A stretch of DNA of 64,000 nt, taken from NCBI RefSeq assembly GCF_004684345.1, contig NZ_CP038469.1:3162001-3226000 (forward strand), in the 5' to 3' direction. Below, piece after piece: positions 1 to 12,788 of this stretch. Both the position numbers and the translations under genes were made by a program. This DNA is from Citrobacter tructae (lineage in GTDB: Bacteria; Pseudomonadota; Gammaproteobacteria; Enterobacterales; Enterobacteriaceae). The notes beneath the pieces were generated by a model. That model saw only the letters and a program-made list of their open reading frames with translations, ran no database searches and was not told the DNA's origin. Each line of letters starts with the position of its first letter. Within the stretch, counting starts at the first letter, position 1.

Positions 1-725
1 AGTCGGGCTGCAAGCGCATTGCGATCAATGTTAATTCCTGCCTCTTGCAGGTTAATCCACCCCTGATTGACCACATTTTCTTCTACACGTCGCATGGACA
101 TATTAATGCCTGCGCCAATGACAATTTGCGCGGCATCGCCTGTTCTACCGGTAAGTTCAACCAGGATGCCCGCCAATTTACGATCAAGCAGATAGAGATC
201 GTTGGGCCATTTCACACGCACCTTATCGGCACCCAGATCACGTAATACTTCTGCCATTACAATTCCAATGACCAGGCTCAGGCCAATCGCGGCTGCCGGT
301 CCCTGCTCCAGACGCCAGAACATTGAGAGATAAAGGTTAGCACCAAACGGAGAGAACCATTTTCGCCCGCGACGGCCACGTCCGGCCTGCTGATATTCAG
401 CGATACAGGCATCACCTGATTCCAGTTGACCAATACGATCCAAAAGATATTGATTGGTCGAATCGATCACCGGTAGGACAGTAATATTTCCGCCATCCAG
501 CTGAGAATGAATAACTGATGAATCCAGGAGCTGGATGGGTTCCGGTAAACTGTATCCTTTACCGGGAACCGTAAATACATCAATACCCCAGTCACGTAGC
601 GTCTGGATGTGTTTGTTGATAGCAGCGCGGCTCATTCCCAGCTTTTCACCGAGCTGTTCGCCTGAATGAAATTCACCATCGGCCAGTAATGAAATAAGCG
701 TCAAGGGTACGGTATTATCCTTCAT
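1..725 (-). CDS. birA: Biotin-protein ligase / biotin operon repressor BirA (3' end beyond window)
   Basis: Bifunctional enzyme that activates biotin to biotinyl-AMP, transfers it to the biotin carboxyl carrier protein, and as the holo-dimer represses the bio operon. About 241 of roughly 320 codons are visible. The N-terminal winged-helix DNA-binding domain (around residues 20-45, with the stretch GMSRAAINKHIQ) is followed by the catalytic core containing the ATP/biotin loop GRGRRGRKW near residue 115 and KWPNDLYL. The start ATG at 723-725 overlaps the murB stop as ATGA, so translation of the pair is probably coupled. The C-terminal domain lies outside the window. No oddities in the visible part. 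Confidence 0.97.
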   Translation of the reverse strand, partial: MKDNTVPLTLISLLADGEFHSGEQLGEKLGMSRAAINKHIQTLRDWGIDVFTVPGKGYSLPEPIQLLDSSVIHSQLDGGNITVLPVIDSTNQYLLDRIGQLESGDACIAEYQQAGRGRRGRKWFSPFGANLYLSMFWRLEQGPAAAIGLSLVIGIVMAEVLRDLGADKVRVKWPNDLYLLDRKLAGILVELTGRTGDAAQIVIGAGINMSMRRVEENVVNQGWINLQEAGINIDRNALAAR

Positions 726-1750
726 GCAATGATCTCCACGGCATTCACCTCCCCCTGTTGGCCAATAAATCTCACTTCTGGCTCGAGCCAGACGTTAAAT
801 TTCTCACCCACTTTTTGCCGTACATGATGCGCAAGTTGTACCACATCCTGACTTGTCGCATTGTCGGCATTAATGAGTACCAACGCCTGCTGTTGATGTA
901 CCGCAGCACCACCAATACTCGCCCCCTTTAGCTGACATTGATCGATAAGCCAACCAGCTGCCAGTTTCACCGAACCCTCTTTCTGAGGGTAATGAGGCGC
1001 GGTCGGGAATTTATCCAGAAGTTCCTGCGCAATATGTGCAGTAACAACCGGATTTTTAAAGAAGCTTCCCGCGTTGCCCTGTACTTTTGGATCGGGGAGT
1101 TTTGTTGTTCGCATATGGCAAACGGCATCAAAAACCTGCTGTGGTGTCACCGTCGAAGGATCCAGGCGCGTTAAGTCACCGTAAGTCAGCACCGGCTGCC
1201 ATTGCTTTGGTAGACGTAGCCCAACCGCGACAATTGCAAAGCGATCCTGATACTCATGTTTGAAGATGCTATCGCGATAACCGAAACGGCAATCTGCGGC
1301 AGTGACGCGTAAATGCTTACCCGTAGTCAGTTCAACACAGTCTACATATTCACAGACACGTTGCAGCTCTACACCGTAAGCACCAATATTTTGGATAGGC
1401 GATGAGCCGACACAACCTGGGATTAGCGCCAGGTTTTCCAGCCCTGGCATACCCAACTGTAGCGTGTACTGCACCAGGTGATGCCAGTTTTCACCCGCGC
1501 CTACGTGCAAATGCCACGCATCAGGTTGTTCTGTAATCTCAATGCCCTTAATACGGTTAGCGATCACCGTTCCATGGAAGGCATCAAGAAACAGGACGTT
1601 ACTCCCCTCGCCCAGAATCAAAACTGGATGATTTACTGCTTTAGCTGATTGCCAGGCATTCAGTAGTTGTTGCTCATTTTCGGCGTAGACAAGTTCATTA
1701 GCATACTGATCGATACCGAAGGTGTTCCAGGCTTTAAGGGAGTGATTCAT
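722..1750 (-). CDS. murB: UDP-N-acetylenolpyruvoylglucosamine reductase MurB
   Basis: FAD enzyme that uses NADPH to reduce UDP-GlcNAc-enolpyruvate to UDP-N-acetylmuramate, the second committed step of cytoplasmic peptidoglycan precursor synthesis. The protein has 342 residues, the usual length of the enteric type I enzyme. The FAD-binding segment GEGSNVLF (about 47-54), the GAYGVEL loop, the catalytic serine in GNAGSFFKNP (Ser229) and the C-terminal LEPEVRFIG with the catalytic Glu are all present. It lies downstream of the rRNA operon terminator on the same strand and overlaps birA by 4 bases, so murB and birA are one transcription unit. Confidence 0.98.
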   Translation of the reverse strand: MNHSLKAWNTFGIDQYANELVYAENEQQLLNAWQSAKAVNHPVLILGEGSNVLFLDAFHGTVIANRIKGIEITEQPDAWHLHVGAGENWHHLVQYTLQLGMPGLENLALIPGCVGSSPIQNIGAYGVELQRVCEYVDCVELTTGKHLRVTAADCRFGYRDSIFKHEYQDRFAIVAVGLRLPKQWQPVLTYGDLTRLDPSTVTPQQVFDAVCHMRTTKLPDPKVQGNAGSFFKNPVVTAHIAQELLDKFPTAPHYPQKEGSVKLAAGWLIDQCQLKGASIGGAAVHQQQALVLINADNATSQDVVQLAHHVRQKVGEKFNVWLEPEVRFIGQQGEVNAVEIIA

Positions 1751-1871
1751 AGACGCTTTCCTGATGCAAAATCGCGCTTAGTTTACCGCATATGCCGCAG
1801 GATGGCTTGTGTTATGGAAGAGTGGGATCGCATTGTGCCTGATGGCGCTGCATGCCCTAGAATACAGACGC

Positions 1872-1897
1872 AAAAAAGCCCATCCGTCAGGATGGGC
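1872..1897 (-). terminator. rRNA operon terminator (T1-like) after 5S
   Basis: Read on the minus strand, an 8-bp GC-rich stem (1890-1897 with 1878-1885, loop TGAC) is followed by six T residues (1877-1872). It lies 16 bases beyond the 5S 3' end, where the rrn T1 terminator is expected. Confidence 0.9.
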
Positions 1898-1912
1898 TTC
1901 TTCACTCGTTTG

Positions 1913-2032
1913 ATGCCTGGCAGTTCCCTACTCTCGCATGGGGAGACCCCACACTACCATCGGCGCTACGGCGTTTCACTTCTGAGTTCGGCATGGGGTC
2001 AGGTGGGACCACCGCGCTACAGCCGCCAGGCA
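1913..2032 (-). rRNA. rrf: 5S ribosomal RNA
   Basis: 120 nucleotides that begin TGCCTGGCGGC and end GCCAGGCAT on the minus strand, matching the enteric 5S rRNA end to end. The terminal helix (TGCCTGGCGG with the 3' CTGCCAGGCA) is intact. Last gene of the rRNA operon. Confidence 0.97.
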
Positions 2033-2122
2033 AATTCTGTTTATCAGACCGCTTTTGCGTTCTGATGTTATCTGTATCAAGCCGAATATTGTGTCTCTTC
2101 ACCAAAACACCTTTGGCGTTGT

Positions 2123-5032
<2,910 letters not shown>

Positions 5033-5163
5033 TCACAACCCGAAGATGTTTCGTAAAACATTTCGACTTGCGAAAATTTGAGAGACTCGAACACACCGCT
5101 TATCTGTTCTTATTACGGAGAACAGACACAGTGTATCGTTTCAATTTTCAGCTTGATCCAGAT

Positions 5164-5175
5164 TTTTAAAGAGCA
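5164..5175 (-). promoter_or_regulatory. Spacer boxA antitermination element
   Basis: On the minus strand TGCTCTTTAAAA, matching the boxA core of rRNA antitermination (NusB/NusE binding). It sits in the 16S-23S spacer about 130 bases before 23S, where enteric rrn operons keep a second boxA. Confidence 0.75.
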
Positions 5176-5238
5176 AAACTTCGCAGTGAACCTTTTCAGG
5201 TACACTCTGAAGTTTTCTTGTGTTTTTGCAGTAAAGGA

Positions 5239-5314
5239 TGGTGGAGCTATGCGGGATCGAACCGCAGACCTCCTGCGTGCAAGGCAGGCGCTCTCCCAGC
5301 TGAGCTATAACCCC
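5239..5314 (-). tRNA. alaT: tRNA-Ala (anticodon TGC)
   Basis: 76 nucleotides with encoded CCA. The anticodon loop CTTGCAC gives TGC, and the T-loop GGTTCGATCC is intact. Acceptor GGGGTTA pairs with TAGCTCC through one wobble. The symbol is by family; the paralogue number is not knowable here. Second tRNA of the 16S-23S spacer. Confidence 0.96.
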
Positions 5315-5360
5315 ATCGTAAAACTGTTCTCTGTACCGCTCATCCTTTATGAAAGGATTT

Positions 5361-5437
<77 letters not shown>

Positions 5438-5507
5438 GCAGAGATTTTTACTGCTAATTTTTCATCAGACAATCTGTGTGAGCACTACAAAGAACGTTTC
5501 TTTAAGG

Positions 5508-7047
<1,540 letters not shown>

Positions 7048-7177
7048 AAGTTTGATGCTCGTGAATTAAACTTCGTAATGAATTACGTATGTTCACTCAG
7101 AGACTTGGTATTCATTTTTCGTCTTGCGACGTTAAGAATCCGTATCTTCGAGTGCCCACACAGATTGTCTGATAAAT

Positions 7178-7189
7178 TGTTAAAGAGCA
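7178..7189 (-). promoter_or_regulatory. Leader boxA antitermination element
   Basis: Minus-strand TGCTCTTTAACA, an exact rrn leader boxA, between promoter P2 and the start of 16S. It is the loading site for NusB/NusE in rRNA antitermination. Confidence 0.9.
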
Positions 7190-7227
7190 GTGCAACGCGG
7201 CTTTCGCTCACCGTTGCGAGGTCCCGT

Positions 7228-7255
7228 ATAATACGTTTTCCTCATTCAGAGTCAA
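7228..7255 (-). promoter_or_regulatory. rrn promoter P2
   Basis: Minus-strand -35 TTGACT (7255-7250) and -10 TATTAT (7233-7228), separated by 16 bp. This matches the enteric rrn P2 layout between P1 and boxA. Confidence 0.85.
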
Positions 7256-7346
7256 GCAATTATTTCTGCTTTTCTCTGCAAGGTTCTCAGTGGAACCCCG
7301 CTGACCCGGCGGCGTGTAATCCGTTGTTCCGTGTCAGTGGAGGCGC

Positions 7347-7400
7347 ATTATAGGGAGTTATTTCAGGCTGACAAGCGGAAATTTAAAATAACTTTCCAAG
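7347..7400 (-). promoter_or_regulatory. rrn promoter P1 with UP element
   Basis: Minus-strand -35 TTGTCA (7374-7369) and -10 TATAAT (7352-7347) with a 16-bp spacer, followed by a GC-rich discriminator GCGCC. An A/T-rich UP element (AGTTATTTTAAATTT) lies directly upstream of the -35. This is the classic growth-rate and ppGpp controlled P1. The 377-base stretch from 7048 to 7424 holds only P1, P2, boxA and the rRNA leader. Confidence 0.9.
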
Positions 7401-7424
7401 TGCGTATTTTTCCAGCAAAACTGA

Positions 7425-8276
7425 TTAAACTGCCAGTTTTTCGAGCGTTTTGAAGCCATAACGCTGTAGAACGGGCAATAACTGTTCAGCTTCAGTGGTC
7501 ATTGCCATACAGAAGGCGATGTTCTCGTCAGGTGATTTCGCATCAGGCGCTTCATGTTCTAACAACCAGGCCGTACGACGCGCAATCGCGGCACCGGAAT
7601 CCACCAGTCGCGTCCCTTCAGGCAGAACCTGTAAAAGCTCTTCCTGCAATAGAGGAAAATGAGTGCACCCAAGCACCACCGTGTCAGGTGGTTCCGACAT
7701 CCGCAACCACGGGCGCAGAATACGGCGCAGCTCTTCCAGAGAAACTGTTTCGCCATGCAGCTTCGCTTCCGCCAGTTCCACCAGCTCGGCGGAACCCAAC
7801 AGCGCTATCTGACATTCGTTTGCAAACCGCGCGATCAGCTCATGAGTATATGAACGCTTCACCGTTGCACGCGTAGCCAGCAGCCCCACAACACCATTCG
7901 CCGTGAGTCGCGCCGCTGGTTTAATAGCAGGCACCACGCCTACCACCGGAAAGGCAAATTTCTCCCGTAACGCAGGGAGCGACACCGTGCTTGCCGTATT
8001 ACACGCGATAACCGCAAGAGAGAGGGGATAGCGCTGCTGGACCGCAGTCACAATCTCAACAACACGCCCGACAATAAATTCCTCGCTTTTCTCTCCATAA
8101 GGAAAGGCGACGTTATCGAAAGCGTATATATAGTGGAGATCCGGCAAGAGATTCCGGATCTCGTTGTAGACCGACAACCCACCGACGCCGGAATCAAACA
8201 CCAGCACGGTGGGACGTGGATCAGAAGGTGTAGCTGCCAGACAAGGTGTATTCCCGTCCTGCAGTTTCGTAGCCAT
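7425..8276 (-). CDS. murI: Glutamate racemase MurI
   Basis: Converts L-glutamate to D-glutamate for peptidoglycan. The chosen start (ATG 8274-8276) gives MATKLQDGNTPCL and 283 residues, close to the E. coli protein of about 285. An upstream in-frame ATG would add 15 unconserved residues. The two catalytic cysteines appear in ACNTAST and GCTHFPLL; the substrate loops FDSGVGGLS and PYGEK are present. The N-terminal region is the enteric regulatory extension that binds UDP-MurNAc-Ala. It overlaps the 3' end of btuB by 56 bases in another frame, so it is co-transcribed with the vitamin B12 receptor gene, as in E. coli. Confidence 0.97.
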   Translation of the reverse strand: MATKLQDGNTPCLAATPSDPRPTVLVFDSGVGGLSVYNEIRNLLPDLHYIYAFDNVAFPYGEKSEEFIVGRVVEIVTAVQQRYPLSLAVIACNTASTVSLPALREKFAFPVVGVVPAIKPAARLTANGVVGLLATRATVKRSYTHELIARFANECQIALLGSAELVELAEAKLHGETVSLEELRRILRPWLRMSEPPDTVVLGCTHFPLLQEELLQVLPEGTRLVDSGAAIARRTAWLLEHEAPDAKSPDENIAFCMAMTTEAEQLLPVLQRYGFKTLEKLAV

Positions 8277-10059
8277 AAACTGTCTCGTAATCTTTATCGA
8301 ACAGGTTGGCGATTTTACCACGAACTGTCAGCTGTGAGGTGATTGGATATGATACTGCCAGATCCCACAAACTAACCCCTCCCATTTTTACCGGCTGGTA
8401 GGTAACGTAGTCCGTGTCATAACGCGTTCCCAGATAGTGATACGTCAGGCCCCAGTCAAAATCATAAACCTGCCAGTCGAGCTGATACTTCACCTGCTGT
8501 TTGGAACGACGCGCCAGCGGCTTGTCCGTAATCGCATTGCGCGAATCGACATAATCGTAGCTCAGCGTGTGCGCCAGCGGACCGGTATCGAAATTCGCCG
8601 TCGCTTCAACGCCTTTAATACGGACTTTGCCTTCGTTAAAGTATTTCTCGGTATGCGGGTCGTAATCGATCATGTCATCGATATCATTACGATACCCTGA
8701 CACGCGCCAGTTCACGCCCGCCGTTAAACCTTCAAATGCCCCTTCCCATTGCTTGCTCTCTTCGGGATCCAGGTTCGAATTGCCATAATAGCCATGGAGT
8801 TGCCCGAGATTAGGCGCTTTGTAAGATGTGCCGTAAGACGCAATAAAGCGATAACCGTCAATAAACGCCCATCCGGCGCTGGTTTGCCATGTTCCATGAC
8901 GACCAAACTCGGAGTTGTCGTCGCTACGCGCCGCACCTTCAAAGGTGAAGTCGCCAAGCTGTTGCAATCCGGTCAGATAGAGGCCCGTGTTACGCTGATC
9001 GTAACCGTCCGTGACATACCCGGTGCCAGGCTCTGTGGTTTGCTTTTGCCAGTCAACGCCTGCGCCAACGTTACCGTGGCCCACCACCATGCTGTTTGAC
9101 CACTGAACATTATATTGCTTCATCTCATCCAGGGTTGCTGAGGAGTCGTAGCGGCCATAATCCGGATCATAGTTGTAGTCTTTGCTGTGGCTGTAGCTGG
9201 AAACCAGCTGCGACTGGATTTGCTCGCCATTAAAACGCAGCCCTGCATCCCAACTCTGGCTGTAGAGCTTGCGGGTATCGAGAAGCGCCGAGCCGGGGGA
9301 ATAGTAGGAGTCATAATTGGTGCGGTTATCATAGCCATAGCCACGAACAAACCCGCTCCATGTGTCGGAGAAGTTGTGTTCCAGTGCGCCATACAGTGTC
9401 TTACTTAAGAAACCATCTTTGTCGGGCTGCGCCTGAGAACCGGTGCTGCCGTAGGCGACAACATCAAAACCTTTGGTATAGGCATAATCCCCCATCAGCG
9501 TAACGCGCGTATTCTCGCCTAACTGTTGTTGGGTTGAGACATCGTAATTCTGATAACCATTACTGCCCATACCGGCGGTCAATTCCGTCCCCGGCTTTTC
9601 TCGCGTGGTAATGATATTCACCACACCGCCAATCGCATCAGAACCATAAACAGCGGAACGCGGCCCGCGAATGTATTCTATACGTTGCACCAGTGATACC
9701 GGGAACTGGCTGAGATCGGCTGAGCCGCTCACCCCCGCTAAGTTCAGGCGCACGCCGTCAATCAGCACCAGCACATGGCTGGCATTGGTCCCACGAATAA
9801 AAATAGACGAGTTCTGTCCCATACCGCCGCTTTGCGCGATATCGACACCCGGCAGCCGACGCAGAACGTCATTCACAGAGGTGGATTGCCAGCGATCGAT
9901 ATCCTGGCGCGTAACAACAGTAATGGGGGCAAGAACGGCACTAAGGGGCTGCTGAAAACGGTTCGCAGTGACGACGAGTGTATCCAGGCTAGCGTCCTGC
10001 GCCCAACTAGAAAATGCCGCGACGGAAAGTGCCGTCAGCAGCAATGATTTTTTAATCAT
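8221..10059 (-). CDS. btuB: TonB-dependent cobalamin outer-membrane receptor BtuB
   Basis: Outer-membrane beta-barrel that binds vitamin B12 and moves it to the periplasm using TonB energy; also a common colicin and phage receptor. The start MIKKSLLLTALSV (ATG 10057-10059) gives 612 residues with a 20-residue signal peptide cleaved near AWA/QDAS. The TonB box DTLVVTA follows directly, then the plug domain (about 30-130, with RGTNASHVLVLIDGV) and a 22-strand barrel ending in the C-terminal aromatic GSYTF. The longer reading frame upstream of the signal peptide lies in the riboswitch leader. Regulated by the cobalamin riboswitch. Confidence 0.97.
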   Translation of the reverse strand: MIKKSLLLTALSVAAFSSWAQDASLDTLVVTANRFQQPLSAVLAPITVVTRQDIDRWQSTSVNDVLRRLPGVDIAQSGGMGQNSSIFIRGTNASHVLVLIDGVRLNLAGVSGSADLSQFPVSLVQRIEYIRGPRSAVYGSDAIGGVVNIITTREKPGTELTAGMGSNGYQNYDVSTQQQLGENTRVTLMGDYAYTKGFDVVAYGSTGSQAQPDKDGFLSKTLYGALEHNFSDTWSGFVRGYGYDNRTNYDSYYSPGSALLDTRKLYSQSWDAGLRFNGEQIQSQLVSSYSHSKDYNYDPDYGRYDSSATLDEMKQYNVQWSNSMVVGHGNVGAGVDWQKQTTEPGTGYVTDGYDQRNTGLYLTGLQQLGDFTFEGAARSDDNSEFGRHGTWQTSAGWAFIDGYRFIASYGTSYKAPNLGQLHGYYGNSNLDPEESKQWEGAFEGLTAGVNWRVSGYRNDIDDMIDYDPHTEKYFNEGKVRIKGVEATANFDTGPLAHTLSYDYVDSRNAITDKPLARRSKQQVKYQLDWQVYDFDWGLTYHYLGTRYDTDYVTYQPVKMGGVSLWDLAVSYPITSQLTVRGKIANLFDKDYETVYGYETAGREYTLSGSYTF

Positions 10060-10136
10060 TGTAAAGCATCCACAATATAAGAAGGATGCCGCAGGTCCCA
10101 CCGATAGTACGCGATGATGAAAACCAGATGCGACGT

Positions 10137-10325
10137 TAGCCGGCAGGTCTTCGGGCTTGGAAGGTTATTCAGGATATAGAATAAAAAGAAATGAAGACTT
10201 CCCACCCACAGGCAGTGTCTGCTTACGCTCTCATCTCACCTTTCCTTACCGCTGCGCGTCAGCTCCAGATTTACACTGGATTCCCTTTTAACTCACAGGA
10301 CCGGAACGCGGATGCTACCGTCTGT
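10137..10325 (-). promoter_or_regulatory. Cobalamin riboswitch in the btuB leader
   Basis: On the minus strand the leader contains the conserved segments of the enteric btuB riboswitch: GAGTTAAAAGGGAATCCAGTG, the GAGCTGACGCGCAGCGGTAAGG core, then GACACTGCC and GGTGGGAAGTC, and a 3' segment CCAAGCCCGAAGACCTGCCGG before the btuB start. In E. coli this RNA binds adenosylcobalamin and closes the btuB ribosome-binding region. Boundaries are approximate. The 376-base gap 10060-10435 is filled by this leader and the trmA promoter region. Confidence 0.92.
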
Positions 10326-10435
10326 TACAACCTACTGTCCAGACCGCACATCACAATATCGGAAATCATCAATAACTGGACATCTACTGAGCAATCCCTA
10401 CAATCCCCGCGTACTTTTATTTTTCAGGATGCATC

Positions 10436-11536
10436 ATGACCCCCGAACACCTTCCGACAGAACAGTATGACGCGCAGCTAGACGAAAAAGTGGCACGTTT
10501 GCAGAGCTTAATGACGCCATTTACTGATCGGGCTCCGGAAGTGTTTCGCTCGCCGGTCAGCCATTACCGTATGCGCGCCGAGTTCCGTTTGTGGCACGAC
10601 GGTGATGACCTGTACCACATCATGTTCGAAAGCCAGACCAAAAGTCGTATTCGCGTCGACAGTTTTCCGGCAGCCAGCGAACTCATCAACACGCTGATGA
10701 CGGCGATGATCGAAGGCGTTCGCAATAACCACGTCCTGCGCCACAAACTGTTCCAGATTGATTACCTCACTACCCTGAGTGGTCAGGCGGTAATATCAAT
10801 GCTGTACCATAAAAGGCTGGATGACGAATGGCGTCAGGAAGCCGAGGCGCTGCGGGATGCACTGCGTGCGAAGAATCTGAACGTGCATCTGATTGGTCGG
10901 GCGACCAAAACCAAAATCGAATTGGATCAGGATTATATCGACGAACGATTGCCGGTCGCGGGTAAAGAGATTATCTACCGCCAGGTTGAGAACAGCTTCA
11001 CGCAGCCGAATGCCGCCATGAATATTCAGATGCTGGAATGGGCGATTGATGTCACCAAAGGTTCACAAGGCGATCTGCTTGAGCTGTACTGCGGTAACGG
11101 CAACTTCTCGCTAGCGCTGGCGCAGAACTTCAACCGCGTATTGGCTACCGAAATCGCCAAGCCATCCGTTGCTGCAGCACAGTACAACATTGCGGCTAAC
11201 AATATTGATAATGTACAAATTATTCGCATGGCGGCCGAAGAGTTCACTCAAGCGATGAACGGCGTACGTGAGTTCAACCGTTTGCAGGGCATCGATCTGA
11301 AGAGTTACCAGTGTGAAACCATTTTCGTTGACCCACCGCGCAGCGGCCTGGACAGCGAAACGGAGAAAATGGTGCAGGCGTATCCGCATATTCTGTACAT
11401 CTCCTGCAACCCGGAGACGCTGTGTAAGAATCTGGAAACGTTGAGCCAGACGCACAATGTGTCACGTCTGGCGCTGTTCGATCAGTTCCCGTATACGCAC
11501 CATATGGAGTGCGGGGTGTTACTGACCGCGAAGTGA
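10436..11536 (+). CDS. trmA: tRNA (uracil-5)-methyltransferase TrmA
   Basis: SAM-dependent enzyme that makes m5U54 (ribothymidine) in the T-loop of tRNAs; it also acts on tmRNA. It has 366 residues, exactly the E. coli length. The N-terminal half is the RNA-recognition region. The C-terminal Rossmann methyltransferase shows the SAM loop LELYCGNGNFSLALA, the motif FVDPPRSGLD, the nucleophilic Cys in YISCNPETL (about residue 324) and the general-base Glu in HHMECGVLL. No iron-sulfur cysteine motif is present, which separates it from RlmC and RlmD. Transcribed divergently from btuB. Confidence 0.97.
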   Translation: MTPEHLPTEQYDAQLDEKVARLQSLMTPFTDRAPEVFRSPVSHYRMRAEFRLWHDGDDLYHIMFESQTKSRIRVDSFPAASELINTLMTAMIEGVRNNHVLRHKLFQIDYLTTLSGQAVISMLYHKRLDDEWRQEAEALRDALRAKNLNVHLIGRATKTKIELDQDYIDERLPVAGKEIIYRQVENSFTQPNAAMNIQMLEWAIDVTKGSQGDLLELYCGNGNFSLALAQNFNRVLATEIAKPSVAAAQYNIAANNIDNVQIIRMAAEEFTQAMNGVREFNRLQGIDLKSYQCETIFVDPPRSGLDSETEKMVQAYPHILYISCNPETLCKNLETLSQTHNVSRLALFDQFPYTHHMECGVLLTAK

Positions 11537-11546
11537 TTTTTTATAG

Positions 11547-11577
11547 GCCGGATCCTGCGTTTACGACGCCATCCGGC
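11547..11577. repeat. REP (repetitive extragenic palindrome)
   Basis: GCCGGATCC...GACGCCATCCGGC, an imperfect palindrome with the enteric REP ends, between the convergent genes trmA and yijD. It could act as an mRNA 3' stabiliser or DNA gyrase site. Confidence 0.7.
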
Positions 11578-11586
11578 TACTTCACG

Positions 11587-11946
11587 TTATTCCGCAATTT
11601 CCTGCTTACGGTTACGCACCTTAAAGCCGATCCAGAACACCAGAATTACCGACAGTACAGCCGGGAAGAAGTTAGAGCCGATATCCGGGTATTCCGCGCG
11701 CACCACTGTGCTGTATAACAGAACGCCGAGGATAAAACAGGCGGCAGCCAGGCCCGGTAATCCCACAGGCATGGTGCGATTCTGGTAACGTTGATGCAGA
11801 CAGTAAACTGTCAGCACCAGCGAAATAATCGGGAATACGGAGAATGGCACAATGGAGCTAAACAGCGCCGCAAATGTGCCATTGATCGATAAGCCAGCAA
11901 CTAGCGCCAGCAGCAGCGTACCTTTATCTTGACCTGACTGTTTCAT
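11587..11946 (-). CDS. yijD: Inner-membrane protein YijD (DUF1422)
   Basis: Small membrane protein of 119 residues, the same length as E. coli YijD; its function is unknown. Four hydrophobic segments are visible (about 8-28, 31-49, 62-83 and 91-107), with a basic C-terminus KVRNRKQEIAE, so it is probably a four-helix inner-membrane protein. It follows fabR after 15 bases on the same strand and is almost certainly co-transcribed with it. That suggests, but does not prove, a link to membrane lipid homeostasis. Confidence 0.92.
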   Translation of the reverse strand: MKQSGQDKGTLLLALVAGLSINGTFAALFSSIVPFSVFPIISLVLTVYCLHQRYQNRTMPVGLPGLAAACFILGVLLYSTVVRAEYPDIGSNFFPAVLSVILVFWIGFKVRNRKQEIAE

Positions 11947-11961
11947 TGCTCGTCCTTCTCG

Positions 11962-12594
11962 TTACTCGGAGTGATGCGTCATCTTCTCTTGTTCGCGGCG
12001 ATACCAGTAAAATGCGCCTTTGGCGATCATGCGCAATTGCAATACCAGCCGCTCTTCCAGTTGTCGACGCTGTTCGGCGCCAACATCCAGCGCTTCTGCC
12101 CCCGCACTGAAAACAATCGTCACCATGGCTTCGGCTTGTGCTTCAGTAAACGCACGAGGCATATGGTTTTCGAGTTCCAGATAGTCCGCAAGTTCCGCAA
12201 TAAAATGCTGAATTTCGCGAGCCACTGCGGCACGAAACGCCGCGGAGGTTCCAGACCGCTCGCGCAATAATAAACGGAAGGCGTTAGGATTGTTGCCGAT
12301 GAACTCCATAAATGTTGAGACCGAGGTGCGGATCACACTGCCGCCCTTGGCGATGCGTTGACGCGCCTGGCGCATCAACTGGCGTAGCATCAGGCCACTC
12401 TCATCCACCATCGTCAGGCCGAGTTCATCCACATCGCGAAAATGGCGATAAAATGAGGTTGGCGCAATGCCCGCTTCACGAGCAACTTCTCGTAAACTGA
12501 GGCTGGCAAAACTTCGCTCTGCGCTCAATTGACTAAATGCAGCTTCGACCAGCGAACGCCGGGTTTTTTCTTTTTGTTGCGCTCTAACGCCCAT
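11962..12594 (-). CDS. fabR: TetR-family repressor of unsaturated fatty acid synthesis FabR
   Basis: Represses fabA and fabB, sensing the balance of saturated to unsaturated acyl-CoA/ACP. The N-terminal TetR helix-turn-helix (about 8-50) contains SLREVAREAGIAPTSFYRHF; the rest is the helical ligand-binding domain. The ATG at 12592-12594 (MGVRAQQKEK) gives 210 residues; a GTG one codon upstream is less likely. The C-terminal tail (REQEKMTHHSE) differs from the K-12 ending, which is the variable part of this protein. First gene of the fabR-yijD unit, divergent from sthA. Confidence 0.96.
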   Translation of the reverse strand: MGVRAQQKEKTRRSLVEAAFSQLSAERSFASLSLREVAREAGIAPTSFYRHFRDVDELGLTMVDESGLMLRQLMRQARQRIAKGGSVIRTSVSTFMEFIGNNPNAFRLLLRERSGTSAAFRAAVAREIQHFIAELADYLELENHMPRAFTEAQAEAMVTIVFSAGAEALDVGAEQRRQLEERLVLQLRMIAKGAFYWYRREQEKMTHHSE

Positions 12595-12788
12595 CACGAT
12601 GTCTGAATCCTTCCTTATACCTTGCTGGCACTATACCAGAGATTAGGTGGTTGGCATGGCTTTGTGAATGATTGTTTACGCGCAGTTTGTGCTTCGACTT
12701 CGCAAAAAAGCACAACGATAATTGGGTTATCCCAACAACGATGTTACTATTCTGTTGCTTTTATGTATAAGAACAGGTAAGCCTGACC

